Assembly: GCA_002049455.2 (NCBI GenBank)
Contig: KV918845.1
Span: 1-64,000, forward strand
DNA from: Porphyra umbilicalis
Lineage: Eukaryota; Rhodophyta; Bangiophyceae; Bangiales; Bangiaceae
Direction: 5' to 3'
DNA length: 64,000 bases
The notes below the pieces were generated by a model that saw only the letters and a list, made by a program, of their open reading frames with translations, was not told the origin of the DNA and did no database searches. The position numbers and the translations under genes were made by a program. This document shows, piece by piece, positions 21,361 through 30,919 of this stretch (the stretch's first letter is position 1; each line of letters starts with the position of its first letter).

Positions 21361-21502
21361 GGGTCGACCCAGTCCCAAGAGCGGTCCGCGCGCCTTTGGT
21401 GGTGCCAGCAAGCATCCTCGTGTAGGGCAAGTGCGACTTACACAGTCCACCACTGCAAGCACCACCGGTACTTGGGCCAGTTATGGACAAGAACCGCAGC
21501 TT

Positions 21503-21562
21503 TTCGTGTGCGACAGATCTGGATAGGGAAAATTCGTGCGCGACAGATCTGGGTGGGAAAAA
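21503..21562. repeat. Tandem 30-bp repeat in a divergent upstream region
   Basis: Two head-to-tail 30-bp copies (21503-21532 and 21533-21562) differ at four positions. Each contains the core GCGACAGATCTGG followed by an A-rich end. They lie between DDI1 (start 21026, - strand) and the + strand ORF at 21858, so they may be promoter elements. That role is inferred only from position. Confidence 0.7.
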
Positions 21563-21857
21563 ACTGCCGCCCGCCGTCGCCGTGGGGACCCACCGGCACA
21601 CACGTCCGCCAAGAGGGGGGGTGCTCCTTGCCAAGGAGCAAGAAGTCCGTGGTCGCCGGATCCCGCCCGTCTGCCAACGCCCCGTGGCTCGGCCTTTTTC
21701 CCCGCCCTGCCACCCACCCCCCCTCCCTTGCTTCCCTCGTTCCCCCTCTCCACCCCATCCCCCGTTCGCCCCCACCACCTGCCCACCCCTCCCCTCCCCT
21801 GTCCAGCAGCTGCCGCGTTTTTGCGCCCCCCCCCGCCCCCCCCCCCGCCCCCCGACC

Positions 21858-22231
21858 ATGCTCCGCAGCAACGTCCCCCGCCTGCGCACGGCCTACCGGC
21901 TCGGCGGCGGGCGGGGCGGCCCCCTCCCCCCCCCCCCCCCCCCCAAGCGGCGCCACCCCCTCTGCCACCACCCCCGGCAGGGACCGACGCCCTTCCCGAC
22001 CGCCGGGCGCCCGTTTCACGCCTGGGCCCCCGCCGCCGCCGCCGCCGCCGCCGCCCCGTCCCCGCCCGCCGCAGCGGCGTCTGCCCCGGCGGCGGCGGCG
22101 GGCCTCGGCGCCACGCCGGCGGCCATGTGGGCGGCGGCGGCGGCGGCGGCGCCCGTGGCGGGGGGGGGGGAGACCCGCGCCTCGCCCGCGCGCTGCTCCG
22201 CGCCGTCGCCGCCGTGGCGGACGATACATAA
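21858..22231 (+). CDS. Hypothetical small protein with organelle-type leader
   Basis: The ATG at 21858 starts MLRSNVPRLRTAYRLGGG, an Arg-rich leader like a mitochondrial presequence. A Pro/Ala-rich middle follows. Two homopolymers (C run about 21933-21944 and G run about 22159-22168) shift the frame. Beyond the second, a natural-looking helical end DPRLARALLRAVAAVADDT stops at 22229-22231. The product would be about 124 residues. I do not recognise a family. The pyrimidine-rich leader upstream (21,690-21,850) resembles those of other genes here. It may continue by splicing, which I could not see. Confidence 0.4.
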
Positions 22232-22932
22232 TGACAGGTCCGGGGGGGGTCGGCTGGCGCCGCCCGCGTCGCGGCGGGCAGTGTGGCGGCGGGGGCGGCG
22301 GGGGGGGGGGGAGGGGCGCCCGTGGGCACTCGCCAGCGGCGGTGGCGGGGTGGGGCGGGGGCGGTGTGGCGGCCGCGTCGGCGACGGCGGTGGGGGGACG
22401 TCGGCGCCGCCGCCGCGCGCGCGGCCGCGCGGCGCCGCGTCGACGTCGGGTGGGGGCGCGTGGGGGTGTGGTGCCGTGGTGGGGGGTGGCGCGCGTTGCG
22501 CAGGGTGGGGGGGGCGGTGGCGACCGCGGCGCGCGCCGCCGCGGCAGCGTCGGCGGGTCGGCGGCGGGCGCGGGCGGGGGGGGGGAGCGCGGCGCACGCA
22601 ACGGCGGCGCGGGGGGACACGCGGGCGCGCCGCGGCGGCGACGCGTCGCGCCGCGCCCACGGCGGTGGCGGGCGCGCCGTCGCCCCGCCGCCCGAGGCGC
22701 TCGCCGTGGACGCCACGCCGGGCGCCGCGGGCCGCGGGGCGGCGCCGCGGCGGTTGTCGCGGGCGTCGCAGCATAACAAAAAAAAAAAAAAAGTGATCCA
22801 GCCGCACGGTCGGTTGCCGTGGCGCTCGGCGCAGGGACCACCGCCGGCGGGTGGCGGCGTCGACACACCCACCCACACCCACTGCGCCCGCCCGCCCCGC
22901 GTGCGCGCCTCCCCCCCCCCCTCCCTTTGTTG
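22232..22932. other. Extremely G-rich stretch, no recognised gene
   Basis: About 700 bp at the 3' side of DUS3, dominated by GGC/GGG repeats on the + strand. It ends in a run of about 15 A at 22777-22791. Open frames exist in all directions because of composition. None shows a domain. It may hold the 3' UTRs of the convergent neighbours. Confidence 0.5.
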
Positions 22933-25754
22933 CTACCCATTGACGACGCTGTCCGCCGCCCACGCGTGGCTCCCATGCTTGGGCGTAAAGGTGTAGCCCG
23001 GCGGCGCGCGGCCGAGGACCAGCTCGGTGATGCGCACCCAGTCGGCCGGCCGCGGGCTCGCGAGCAGCGTCTCCAAGTCGGACCGCCCGCGGAGGACCGG
23101 CGAGCGGTGGTGGAGGCGGGGCCCCCAGTCGGCCGCCGCCGCCGCCGCCGCCGCCGCCGACGCCCCCCCCGCCGCCGACTCGAGCAACCCAATCGGCACG
23201 TAGCGGTGCGCAAAGGAGAGCCACTCGAGGAGGAATTTCCGCGTCCGCTCCGTCCCCCGCGCGTCGGCGCCCCAGTGCTCCACGCCGGCCCGCGCAAAGT
23301 CGGCAACGAGGCCGACGCGCTCCGTCGCGGAAATGTCCCAGTGCCGCCGCTGCGCGCACTCGGTGAAGAGCCACGGCTTGATGAGGGCGCCGCGGCCAAT
23401 CATGACGGCCGACACGCCGGCGGTGCCGTGGCGGTCCCCGCCGGGCAAGTAGGGGGCCGCCTGCTCCCACGCGTACACGTCGCCATTGGGGATGAGGGTG
23501 GTGCCCGCCGCGGCGGCGGCCGGCGCGCAGGCGGATGTGAGGTACGCCCAGTCGGCGAGCCGCGAGTAGCGCTGCGTGCGGCTCCGCCCGTGGACGGTGA
23601 ACCAGGCGGCGCCCGCCGCGGCGAGCGGCGGGATGAGCGTGTGCGCGACGCGCCGCCGCTCGTCCCGCCCCGTCCGCAGCTTGACCGACAGGGGCACGTC
23701 CACGACGGCGGCCACGGCGGCGGTGACGTCGGCGAGCTTGGACGGGGAGTCCATCAGCGCCGCCCCCGCGCCCTTGCGCGTGAGCATGTCGAGCGGGCAC
23801 CCGCAGTTGAGGTCGATGAAATCAATGGCGCACTCGCGGGCGACGACTTCGGCGGCGCGCGCGAGCACGTCTTTGCGGTTGCCCGCGATTTGGACGCCAA
23901 ACAGGTCCTCCGAGGCGTGGCGGCGGAGGAGCGCCCACTCGGACCGCTGGCCTTGGAGGAGGTTGGCCGCGAGCGCCATCTCCCCACACGTCACGTCCGC
24001 GCCGAGGCGCTTGCACAGGCGCCGAAAGGGGGTGTTGCCGACGGTCGTCAGGGGGGCCAAGTAGAGCTTCCCCGTCAAGTCGGGGGGGGGCGCGCCGCCC
24101 GCCGCTCGGCGCCCCCAACCGCCACGGGGCCGAGCGCGGCGGCGGTCGGCGCGGCCGTGGACCGCCGCCGGTTGGCGAGCGCCTTGACGGCCGCCGCGGT
24201 GCGGGGAAAGGGGGTTTGGCGCTTGCGGAGGGCGACTTGGAGCTCCTTGGTTAGAAAGTTGGATTGGGTGCCGTCGCGCGGCTGGTCGCGTTGGAGAAAG
24301 CCGGCGGCTTTGGCGCCGCCGCCGCTGGGGGGGGGGGGGGGCGTCTCGGCTGCGGGCGCCGCGGGGGGGAGCCCTGCCGGGGCGGCTGCTGCCGCCCCCG
24401 CCGCACCCGCCGCTCCGGGCGGGTCGGCCGCCGCCGCGTCGGCCGCCGCCGCGCCGGCCGCACCACCCGCCGACGACGGCGCACGCACCGGCGGCGGCGC
24501 CGCCACCGGCGCCCCCCCCCCCCGGCCGCGTCTGCCGGCGTCGGCACCGCACCGGCCGCGTCTGCCGCCGTCGGCACCGCCCCGGCCGCGCCTGCCGCCG
24601 TCGGCACCGCCCCGGTGCCCGCCGTCCCCCCCCCCCCCCCACGCGGTACGCGTCGCCGAGCGCGTCGATCGCGGCGGCGTCATACAGCGGCGCGCCGGCG
24701 TTGAGCTCGAGGCTCCCATCGTCGAGCTTCCGCACCCGCACCCGGTGGGCGGCCGCCACGGGCGCTTCGCGGGGGTCCTCGGCCGCGACCGACGCGGCGG
24801 CGGTCGCGGGCGCCGCGCCGGCCGCCGCCGCGCCGGCCGCCGTACCGCCGGCGGTACCGCCGCCGGCGGCGGGGGGGGCTCCGGGGCGGCGGGTGGGGCC
24901 GCGGCCGCGCCCGCCGCCGGCGGCGCGGCCGCCGTGGGGGGGGCCGGCACCGGCGCCGGCGGGGGGGCAACGACGACGCCGTCGCCGCCGCCGCCGCCGC
25001 CCGCACTGCCGGCCGCCGCCGCGCCCGCCGCGCCGGGCGTCGCGCCGCCGGCGGTGCCGGCAGGGGCGGCGGGGGCGGGCGCGTCGGCGGGTGGGGCGGC
25101 GGCCGGGGCGGCCGGCGCCGCTGCCGCGGCGTCGTCGGGGGGCGCCGGCACCGCCGCCGGCGGCGGGGGGGCGACAATGTCGCCGCCGCCACCACCGGCG
25201 GCCCCCGTCGGCACAACCGCACCGGGCGGCCGTGCGGCCGCCGCGGGGGGAGGGTGGAACGACGCAACGGCGGCGGCAATGGCGCCGGCAGTGCCCGACC
25301 GGGCGCCGCCGTTACCGCTGCCGCCGCCGGCGGGCGTCTCGGCCGGGGCGGGCGCCGCCGCCGCAGAGGCCGCGTCGGCGGCGACGGGCACCGCCGACGC
25401 CGCCGCGGGCGGCGTCTCGGCCGGGGCGGGCGCCGCCGCCGCAGAGGCCGCGTCGGCGGCGACGGGCACCGCCGCCGCCGCCGCGGGCGTCTCGGCCGGG
25501 GCGGGCGCCGCCGCCGCAGAGGCCGCGTCGGCGGCGACGGGCACCGCCGCCGCCGCCGCGGGCGGCGTCTCGGCCGGTGCGGGCGCCGCCGCCGCGTCGG
25601 CCGCGTCGGCGGCGACGGGCACCGCCGCCGCCGCCACCGTCGCCGTCGGGGTGGCGGCGGGAGCACCGGCGGTCGCCGCGCCGTCGCCGTTGACGGCGGC
25701 GACGGCGTCGCCGTCGAGGCGGGGGCGCTTGGGCGGCGGCGGGGTGGCGCCCAT
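22933..25754 (-). CDS. DUS3: tRNA-dihydrouridine(47) synthase, DUS3 family
   Basis: A flavin enzyme that reduces U47 of tRNA. The catalytic half is clear: LAPLTTVGNTPFRRLCKRLG, CGEMALAANLLQGQRSEWAL, GVQIAGNRKDVL, then FIDLNCGCPLDM with the catalytic Cys, LSVKLRTG, FTVHGRSRTQRYS, IPNGDVYAWEQ and VMIGRGALIKPWLF. The DUS3-specific linker LTKELQVALRKRQTPFPR lies upstream. The stop is TAG at 22935-22933. The ATG at 25754 opens an Ala/Pro-rich N-terminal region of over 400 residues containing a minisatellite. I see no CCCH zinc fingers there, which animal and plant DUS3 carry. Three homopolymers (near 24082-24088, 24330-24342 or 24509-24519, and 24628-24640) change frame. Each segment still continues the family sequence, so one gene is inferred. 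Confidence 0.88.
25335..25645. repeat. Coding minisatellite, 75-78 bp unit, about four copies
   Basis: The unit starts CGTCTCGGCCGG at 25335, 25413, 25488 and 25566, giving periods of 78, 75 and 78 bp. It lies in the N-terminal part of DUS3 and encodes an Ala/Pro-rich repeat with the core VPVAADAASAAAAPAPAETP. All periods are multiples of three, so copy-number change keeps the frame. Confidence 0.85.
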
Positions 25755-26343
25755 CGTCCGCGCCGGGGGGGTGCGGGGGCGGTGGTTGGGAGGCACCCAC
25801 GGGGACCAGCCGCCGGTCACGAGGAGGGAGAGTAGTGGTGGGAGCGGGACGGAAGGGAGACCAGCGGGAGCAAAGGGAGGCGGAGTGGGGGGGGGGAGCA
25901 GAGCGTCGGGGGGAGGGCGTTCCTGACGGCGGTGCCCGCGCGCGTCGCGGCGGCGGATCACGACCGCTCACACTGAAAAAGGGGCGAGCCGAGCGCCGGG
26001 CTGTCAATTGCCGATTTGACGCTGAACAAAAAGCCGCGTCCGCGTCTGCGGGACCGACCTGGCCCCCGCTGCTTGGCACACTGCCGCCGTGGCCGCGCCG
26101 CGCGGCGTCCACCCCCCGCGTCCGCACGCGCCGGCGGCGTCCCACCCCCGTCGCAGCATCCCCGCTCGTTGCCCCCTGCACCGCGTCCTCCCACCCCCCC
26201 CCTTTTTTTCCGGCTCGGACACCCGTCCGCCCCCCCCCATCCGTCGCGGCGGCTCGGATTCCGCGCCGCCGGTGGCGCCCCCTCCCCCCCCCCCCCCCGG
26301 TCCCCCTCCCCCCTTTTTATTTTCTGCCGCTGCGGCGGTGGCC
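25755..26343. promoter_or_regulatory. Divergent upstream region of DUS3 and CWF18
   Basis: About 590 bp between the two start codons, which point away from each other. The half next to CWF18 is pyrimidine-rich on the + strand up to the ATG. I see no clear TATA box. Its role as a shared promoter is inferred from layout. Confidence 0.5.
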
Positions 26344-27551
26344 ATGCCGCCCCCGGCGGCGCCGCCGCCGCCGCCGGCCGCCGACAGCGCTGCCGACGCC
26401 ATGGCCGTCGACGGCGGCGCGGGGCCGGGCGGGGCGGCGGCGGCGGCGGCGGCGGCGGGCGGGCACCCCGTCGACGGTGGTGGCGGCGGCGGCGGCGGCG
26501 GCGACGGCGGCGGCGGCGCGGGCAGTGACGACCCGCCAGCAGACGCTGCGCGCGCCGCGGCTGTGGCGGGCGGCCGCGGCGCCGGCGCCGGCAATGGCAA
26601 CGGTGACGCGGGCGGGGGGGGGGTCGACGGTGACGACGCGCCGGGCGACGGCGGCGTCGCGCCGGGCGACGGCGACGACGCGTCGGGCGACCGGGACGGG
26701 GGGGTCGATGGCGACGGCGGCGACGCACCGGGCGACGGCGACGACGCGCCGGGCGACGGCGACGACGCGCCGGGCGACGGCGACGACGCGCCGGGCGACG
26801 GCGACGACGCGCCGGGCGACCGGGACGAGGGGGTCGATGGCGACGGCGACGGGCCGCCGTTGCCGCCCGAGGTGGCGCGCCTCCGCTTCCGCAACTACAA
26901 GCCGCGGGACCCGCTCCTCCGCACGCGTACGTTGGTCGGGTGGGGACGTGGGGGGAGCGCGCCGCTTCTTTGAGAAAACGGGCAGACTGGGTTTGGGGAC
27001 CGCCGAGCCGTGACGGCACGGCACGTCCCACGACGTTGTGGTTTGCTGCGCCTGCCCGCGTTTGCGCGGGACCCCCCCCGTGCGCAGACCACTAACCCCG
27101 CGCTCCACACCCGCTTGCTCCTTGCTGCACCGCGCGCTTCCTCTCGACGGCATGGGTGCGCTTGCCCCCTCCCCCCCCCCCCCCCCCCCCCCCCTGCAGT
27201 CGTTGCCCCCCCCACACGGACGTCCCCGCCATGCTCGCCGCCCTCGAGGCGACGCAGGCGGCGGCCATGGCCGACGCCGAGGCGGCCTTTCACGCCCTCG
27301 CCGCCCCCGACGGGCCGCCGCTCGCGCCCGCCAAGGGCGGGGCGGAACTCGCGGCCGCCCTCGGGCCGCGCCTCGACGCCCTCGACGCGGCGACGGAGGG
27401 GGCGCTTGCGGAGCTCGCCGCGGCGGGCACGTGGACCGAGGATGGGGGGGGTGAGGGGCGGCGGCGGTGGGGGGGGGGGGGGGGGGGGGGGGGGGGTGGG
27501 CGCGCGCCAGGCCCCGCGCGTGTGGGGCATCCCCCCCGCACCAACCCATAA
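26344..27551 (+). CDS. CWF18: Spliceosome-associated CWF18/CCDC12-like protein
   Basis: Two exons, 26344-26926 and about 27200-27551. The donor is GTACGT and the acceptor CTGCAG, preceded by a run of 24 C. Exon 1 encodes a Gly/Ala/Asp-rich N terminus with a DAPGDGD repeat, then ARLRFRNYKPRDPLL, which matches the family motif LRNYxPxD. Exon 2 carries the second conserved part: LAPAKGGAELAAALGPRL-DALDAATEGALAEL. The corresponding human segment is …PRKPDWDLKRDVAKKLEKL…. The splice as drawn leaves the frame off by one base; the C8 run at 27206-27213 is the likely cause. The tail runs into 28 G (27469-27496), so the true stop is uncertain. CWF18/CCDC12 belongs to the Prp19-related splicing machinery. 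Confidence 0.7.
26725..26825. repeat. Coding 21-bp tandem repeat in CWF18
   Basis: About five near-perfect copies of a 21-bp unit encode DAPGDGD repeats. A more degenerate set lies upstream (about 26630-26720). The period is a multiple of three. The result is a strongly acidic low-complexity tail before the conserved motif. Confidence 0.85.
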
Positions 27552-27789
27552 AGAAAAGCAACGTCCGCGGCCGCGGCGGGGGCGCCCGACCGCCGCGGCT
27601 TGATCCGCGGCCGCCCAATTTGGCGGCGGTCGGAATCGGCGCTCGCCCGCACGGCGGTCGGCGTCGCTGCCCCGCGCGCCCTGCTGCTGTGTGCCGTACA
27701 GTACCGGCCCGTACCGTGCCTGGCGGCTGGGCGCGCGCACCCCGCCGAGGTGCTGCCGCCCCCGCCGAGGTGCTGCCGGCTCGGCGTCC

Positions 27790-28291
27790 ATGGAGGCACT
27801 CGCCGGGTACGGCGGTGGCTCCTCCTCTTCCTCCTCCTCCTCCTCGTCGTCGGCGTCTGCCGCGGCGGCGGCGTCGCCACCACCCGCCGCGCCGCCGCCC
27901 GCGGCCGCCGCCGCAGCGGCGGCGGGCAGCAGCCGGCACGGGCCACCACCGTCAAAGCGGCGGCGGACCATGCCAGCGACGGCGCCGCCGCCGCCGCCGC
28001 CGCCGCCGCCCATCGGCGCCCCGTCTGCGGCGGCGGGGGCGGGCGCCCCCCTCCCACCCCCCCGTTTGGTGGCGGCGGCCTGCCATTGCCGGCGCGGGCG
28101 CCCCCCCACCGTTTGGGGCGCCGCCGCGCCCGGCGGCGGCGGCGGTGGCGGCGGCCGGCGGCCGCGGCGCGTTGCGGATGGTGCCGCGGCAGCTGCGCGC
28201 GCGCAACGTTGGCACGGAGGACCTGGTCGGGATGGGCGTCGTCGGCGCTGCCGCCCGCGGGCGGGGGCGGGGGGGGCACGGCGGGAGGTGA
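27790..28291 (+). CDS. Hypothetical low-complexity nuclear-type protein
   Basis: The ATG at 27790 opens MEALAGYGGG followed by poly-Ser, then Ala/Pro tracts and a basic patch (PPSKRRRTMP) that could be a nuclear signal. C runs near 28046-28065 shift the frame. The third frame then gives GALRMVPRQLRARNVGTEDL, a non-repetitive motif, and ends at 28289-28291. A potential donor (AG|GTGAGG) overlaps that stop, and a T-rich tract with TTTGCAG lies at 28410-28424, so splicing to a further exon is possible. An N terminus of the M-x-x-L-x-x-Y-x-x-S form is common in splicing-related proteins. That is only a hint, and no family is assigned. Confidence 0.4.
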
Positions 28292-28998
28292 GGGTGCCCG
28301 TGTGTTGGGCGGGGGGCGCGGGGGGGGGAGGATGTGATGCGGGGGGCTGCGGGGTCTCCATGTCGTCTTTTTTTGCTACTGGAGGGGAGCTATTGTGTAG
28401 CTTTCCCTTTTATTTTTTTGCAGCTAGGTCATGTCCATCTGTCAGCACCTGCGGACCGTGCATGACCAGGGCAGCGTGTGTCCCCTCAAGTGGGCACGGA
28501 ATAGATGCGGCAAGGGAAATGGCACTCATCGTCAAGCATGCCGCGATGGCGGAAACGCGATGGCCGTTCGAGGCGCCCCACCACTGGCACGTGTGCGAGG
28601 CGCCAGTCTCGACAATGTCCATGACAGAGTAGCATGGGTGTCGCACGAGTCTGGAGAGACGGCCATGACGTGACCCACTCGATGTGTTTAGTGTGGCCAG
28701 TCGTACACGACGTTACGCCAAGGAGCACATCCTACAGCCAGCGGCCACCAAAGCTCCCGGGCGAGCCCACAAACGAGCACAACATGCTACAAAAAGATGT
28801 AGGGCAGCATGTGATAGAAAAAGGAAAAAAAATCACGCACAGCAAACACAGTGAACACGGAAGCCTGCTACGCTCGACAACAATACAAATCCAACAGGCG
28901 ACACGCGTCGGACAAGCCGAGCCACTAGAAAGCACCCACACCCGTACAAGACGCGGCCTGCAACCAGTGCGACTGGCGACCGCGACGGCGCTCCCACC
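28292..28998. other. Intergenic or 3' region, AT-richer
   Basis: About 700 bp. A T-rich tract ending in TTTGCAG at 28424 could be a splice acceptor for the preceding gene. The rest shows no conserved ORF. It includes the 3' side of CURT1. Confidence 0.4.
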
Positions 28999-30026
28999 TC
29001 AACGCGACTTGCCGAGGAAGTCCTGCACCTCCTCCTTGAGCTCCTCCCGCGTCTCCTCCTGCAGCAGGAAGCGGTACACAAACCAGCTCGTGTAGGCAAG
29101 GCCAATCAGCTCCAGCGCAGACGGCAGCACGGGGATCTTGTCGAGTGCCGACACAACGGCACTCGCCACGACAAAGGCGACGAGGCCGCCGCCCGCAACG
29201 CCAGCCACAGACGAGTAGTAGCCCGGGCGCGCGGCCACATCGTCGGCCACGGCCTTGGCCTTGGCCACCAGCGCCGCCGTGTCCACCTCGGGGATGTCCC
29301 CGGGCGCCGTCAGCGGCTGGCCCGGCTCGGTGTAGGAGACGGGCTCCGCGGGGACGCCGAGCACCACGGGCTCGGGGGTTTTGGGGGACGACACGCTCGC
29401 GCCGCGGGACGACGGCTCCTCCAGCGCACAGCGGGGGGCACTCGCAGCGCGACGCGCCACGCGGCGAGCAGCAGCGCTCTGCAGGAGAAAGGAAATCGAG
29501 GGGGCAAAAGGAGCACACTCACATGGGAGATCATCATGGGGGGCAGGACGGAAGCGGCCGGGCGTTAGATGTCAATATACACGGCAGGCCAGCCGAGCAG
29601 ATCGACGTACAAAAGCAAACATCACCACATGACCGGTGCTTCACCGCCCCAGTGGGATGGGCACAATGGGCAAAGCGATGGCGCCACGCCCCAACAAACG
29701 CGCGCGCCGCGACCCCATCGCCACCCCAACAGTGAAGCCGGTAGCAGAGGGTCTACAGAAAGACGCGCACCGGACAGCCACCCACGGCGCCACAAAGCGA
29801 CAGCTTCCACGCCCCCCACGCACGCGAGCCCCACGAAGCCGGCAAATCGCCTCCCAGCTTCCACCCCCCGCCCCTTATCAGCCGTCGACCAAGCAGCCCA
29901 CACGCCTATCGGTGAGCATCAACGTACCCTCAATAATGGGCGCGCCCGGATGGCCGCGCCAGAGACGGCCGCGGCACCCCGCAGGCCGGTCCCCGCCGAC
30001 GGGGTGAAGCACAGAGCCGCCGCCAT
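28999..30026 (-). CDS. CURT1: Plastid thylakoid CAAD-domain protein, CURT1-like
   Basis: Two exons on the complement: 30026-29928 (33 codons) and 29478-28999. Donor GTACGT, acceptor CTGCAG, phase 0, intron 449 nt. Exon 1 encodes a typical plastid transit peptide (MAAALCFTPSAGTGLRGAAA…). Exon 2 encodes the rest: a Pro-rich link, an amphipathic helix (DTAALVAKAKAVADDVAARP), two membrane segments (VAGGGLVAFVVASAVVSAL and LELIGLAYTSWFVYRFLL) and an acidic C-terminal helix (EETREELKEEVQDFL). This order is that of CURT1 proteins, which bend thylakoid membranes. The mature length of about 120 residues fits. Total is 192 residues with no frame break. The CAAD fold also occurs fused to cyanobacterial tRNA synthetases, but nothing of that kind is present here. 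Confidence 0.9.
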
Positions 30027-30919
30027 CGTAGACGGGCTGACAGGCCGGCAGTCCCGGATCACGAACAAGGAGAGCGGGGCGGTGGAGGTCGCGGGGTCGT
30101 CAAACGCGCAGCGCCGACGCGACACGTAGACGTCGGAGGGGGGGGAGGGGGGGAAGCGGGCGGGCGGACCAAAGAAGAGGCGAATGGGGATGTTGCTGGC
30201 GCGGCCACGGCGACGCGGATCTGAAAGCGGCTGCAGGCGCGGGGGGGTTTTGCAGCGGCTCGCGTGGAGCGCGCCGTGTCCAAGCCCCCCCCCCCCCCCC
30301 CCCAGGCGCCGCGAGAGGGGGGTCTGAGGGGCGTGTCAAGCGCGGGCAACCCGCGGCACCGTTCAATCACACACACAGCACGAGGTGCCTTTCCCGCTCC
30401 ACGGGCGGCCCAGCGGTTCCCACGGCCACGGGCGTCGAGGTGCAGTCTTTTCGACAGGCTTCGGCGCGTATCTAAACACTCGTGTGTGCGAACAGGCCCA
30501 ATTGGCGGCGGCCAGTCACCGGGGAGCCCGCCAAGAAAGTGTAACGACCACGAGCGACCGAGGTTGATCTACAGCGGCGCACTCGGTCGATCGCAATGTC
30601 AATGATCGTGCACATTCCAGTAGGGCGCTTCACCGAGTGAGTAAGTACCATTCTGTTTCTCGTGGCCCCAGAGCTGCTGTTGTGTGGCCAAGACGAGCTG
30701 AGAAGCGGGAGCAGCGCGTGGAAGCTGTGCAGTGCAGCTTATGCGATCGGGCCAGCAGTGGAGGTGGCTCTCGTCATTATTCCCATGCGGAGCGACCCAC
30801 ACTGCAGCGACTCTTTTCCCCGAAGACAACGTCATCCTCCTCCTCGACATTGACCTCCGTCACTGCGCCGCCCCCTGCACCGCATCGACCAGACCCACAG
30901 CCTCCCCCTCCCACCCACC
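30027..30919. promoter_or_regulatory. Divergent upstream region of CURT1 and the dehydrogenase
   Basis: About 890 bp between divergent starts, containing a run of 19 C (30285-30303). The part from 30,370 to 30,860 is balanced in composition and has no recognisable ORF. Regulatory function is inferred from position. Confidence 0.45.

Noticed and set aside
19893-25926. Several very long + strand open frames over DDI1 and DUS3 (up to about 1,035 codons)
   Set aside because: They are antisense frames kept open by GC bias, with no domains. The complement encodes recognisable proteins.
25335-26825. CRISPR-like array from the regular repeats
   Set aside because: The repeats are contiguous, in frame and coding, with no spacers, in a eukaryotic gene.
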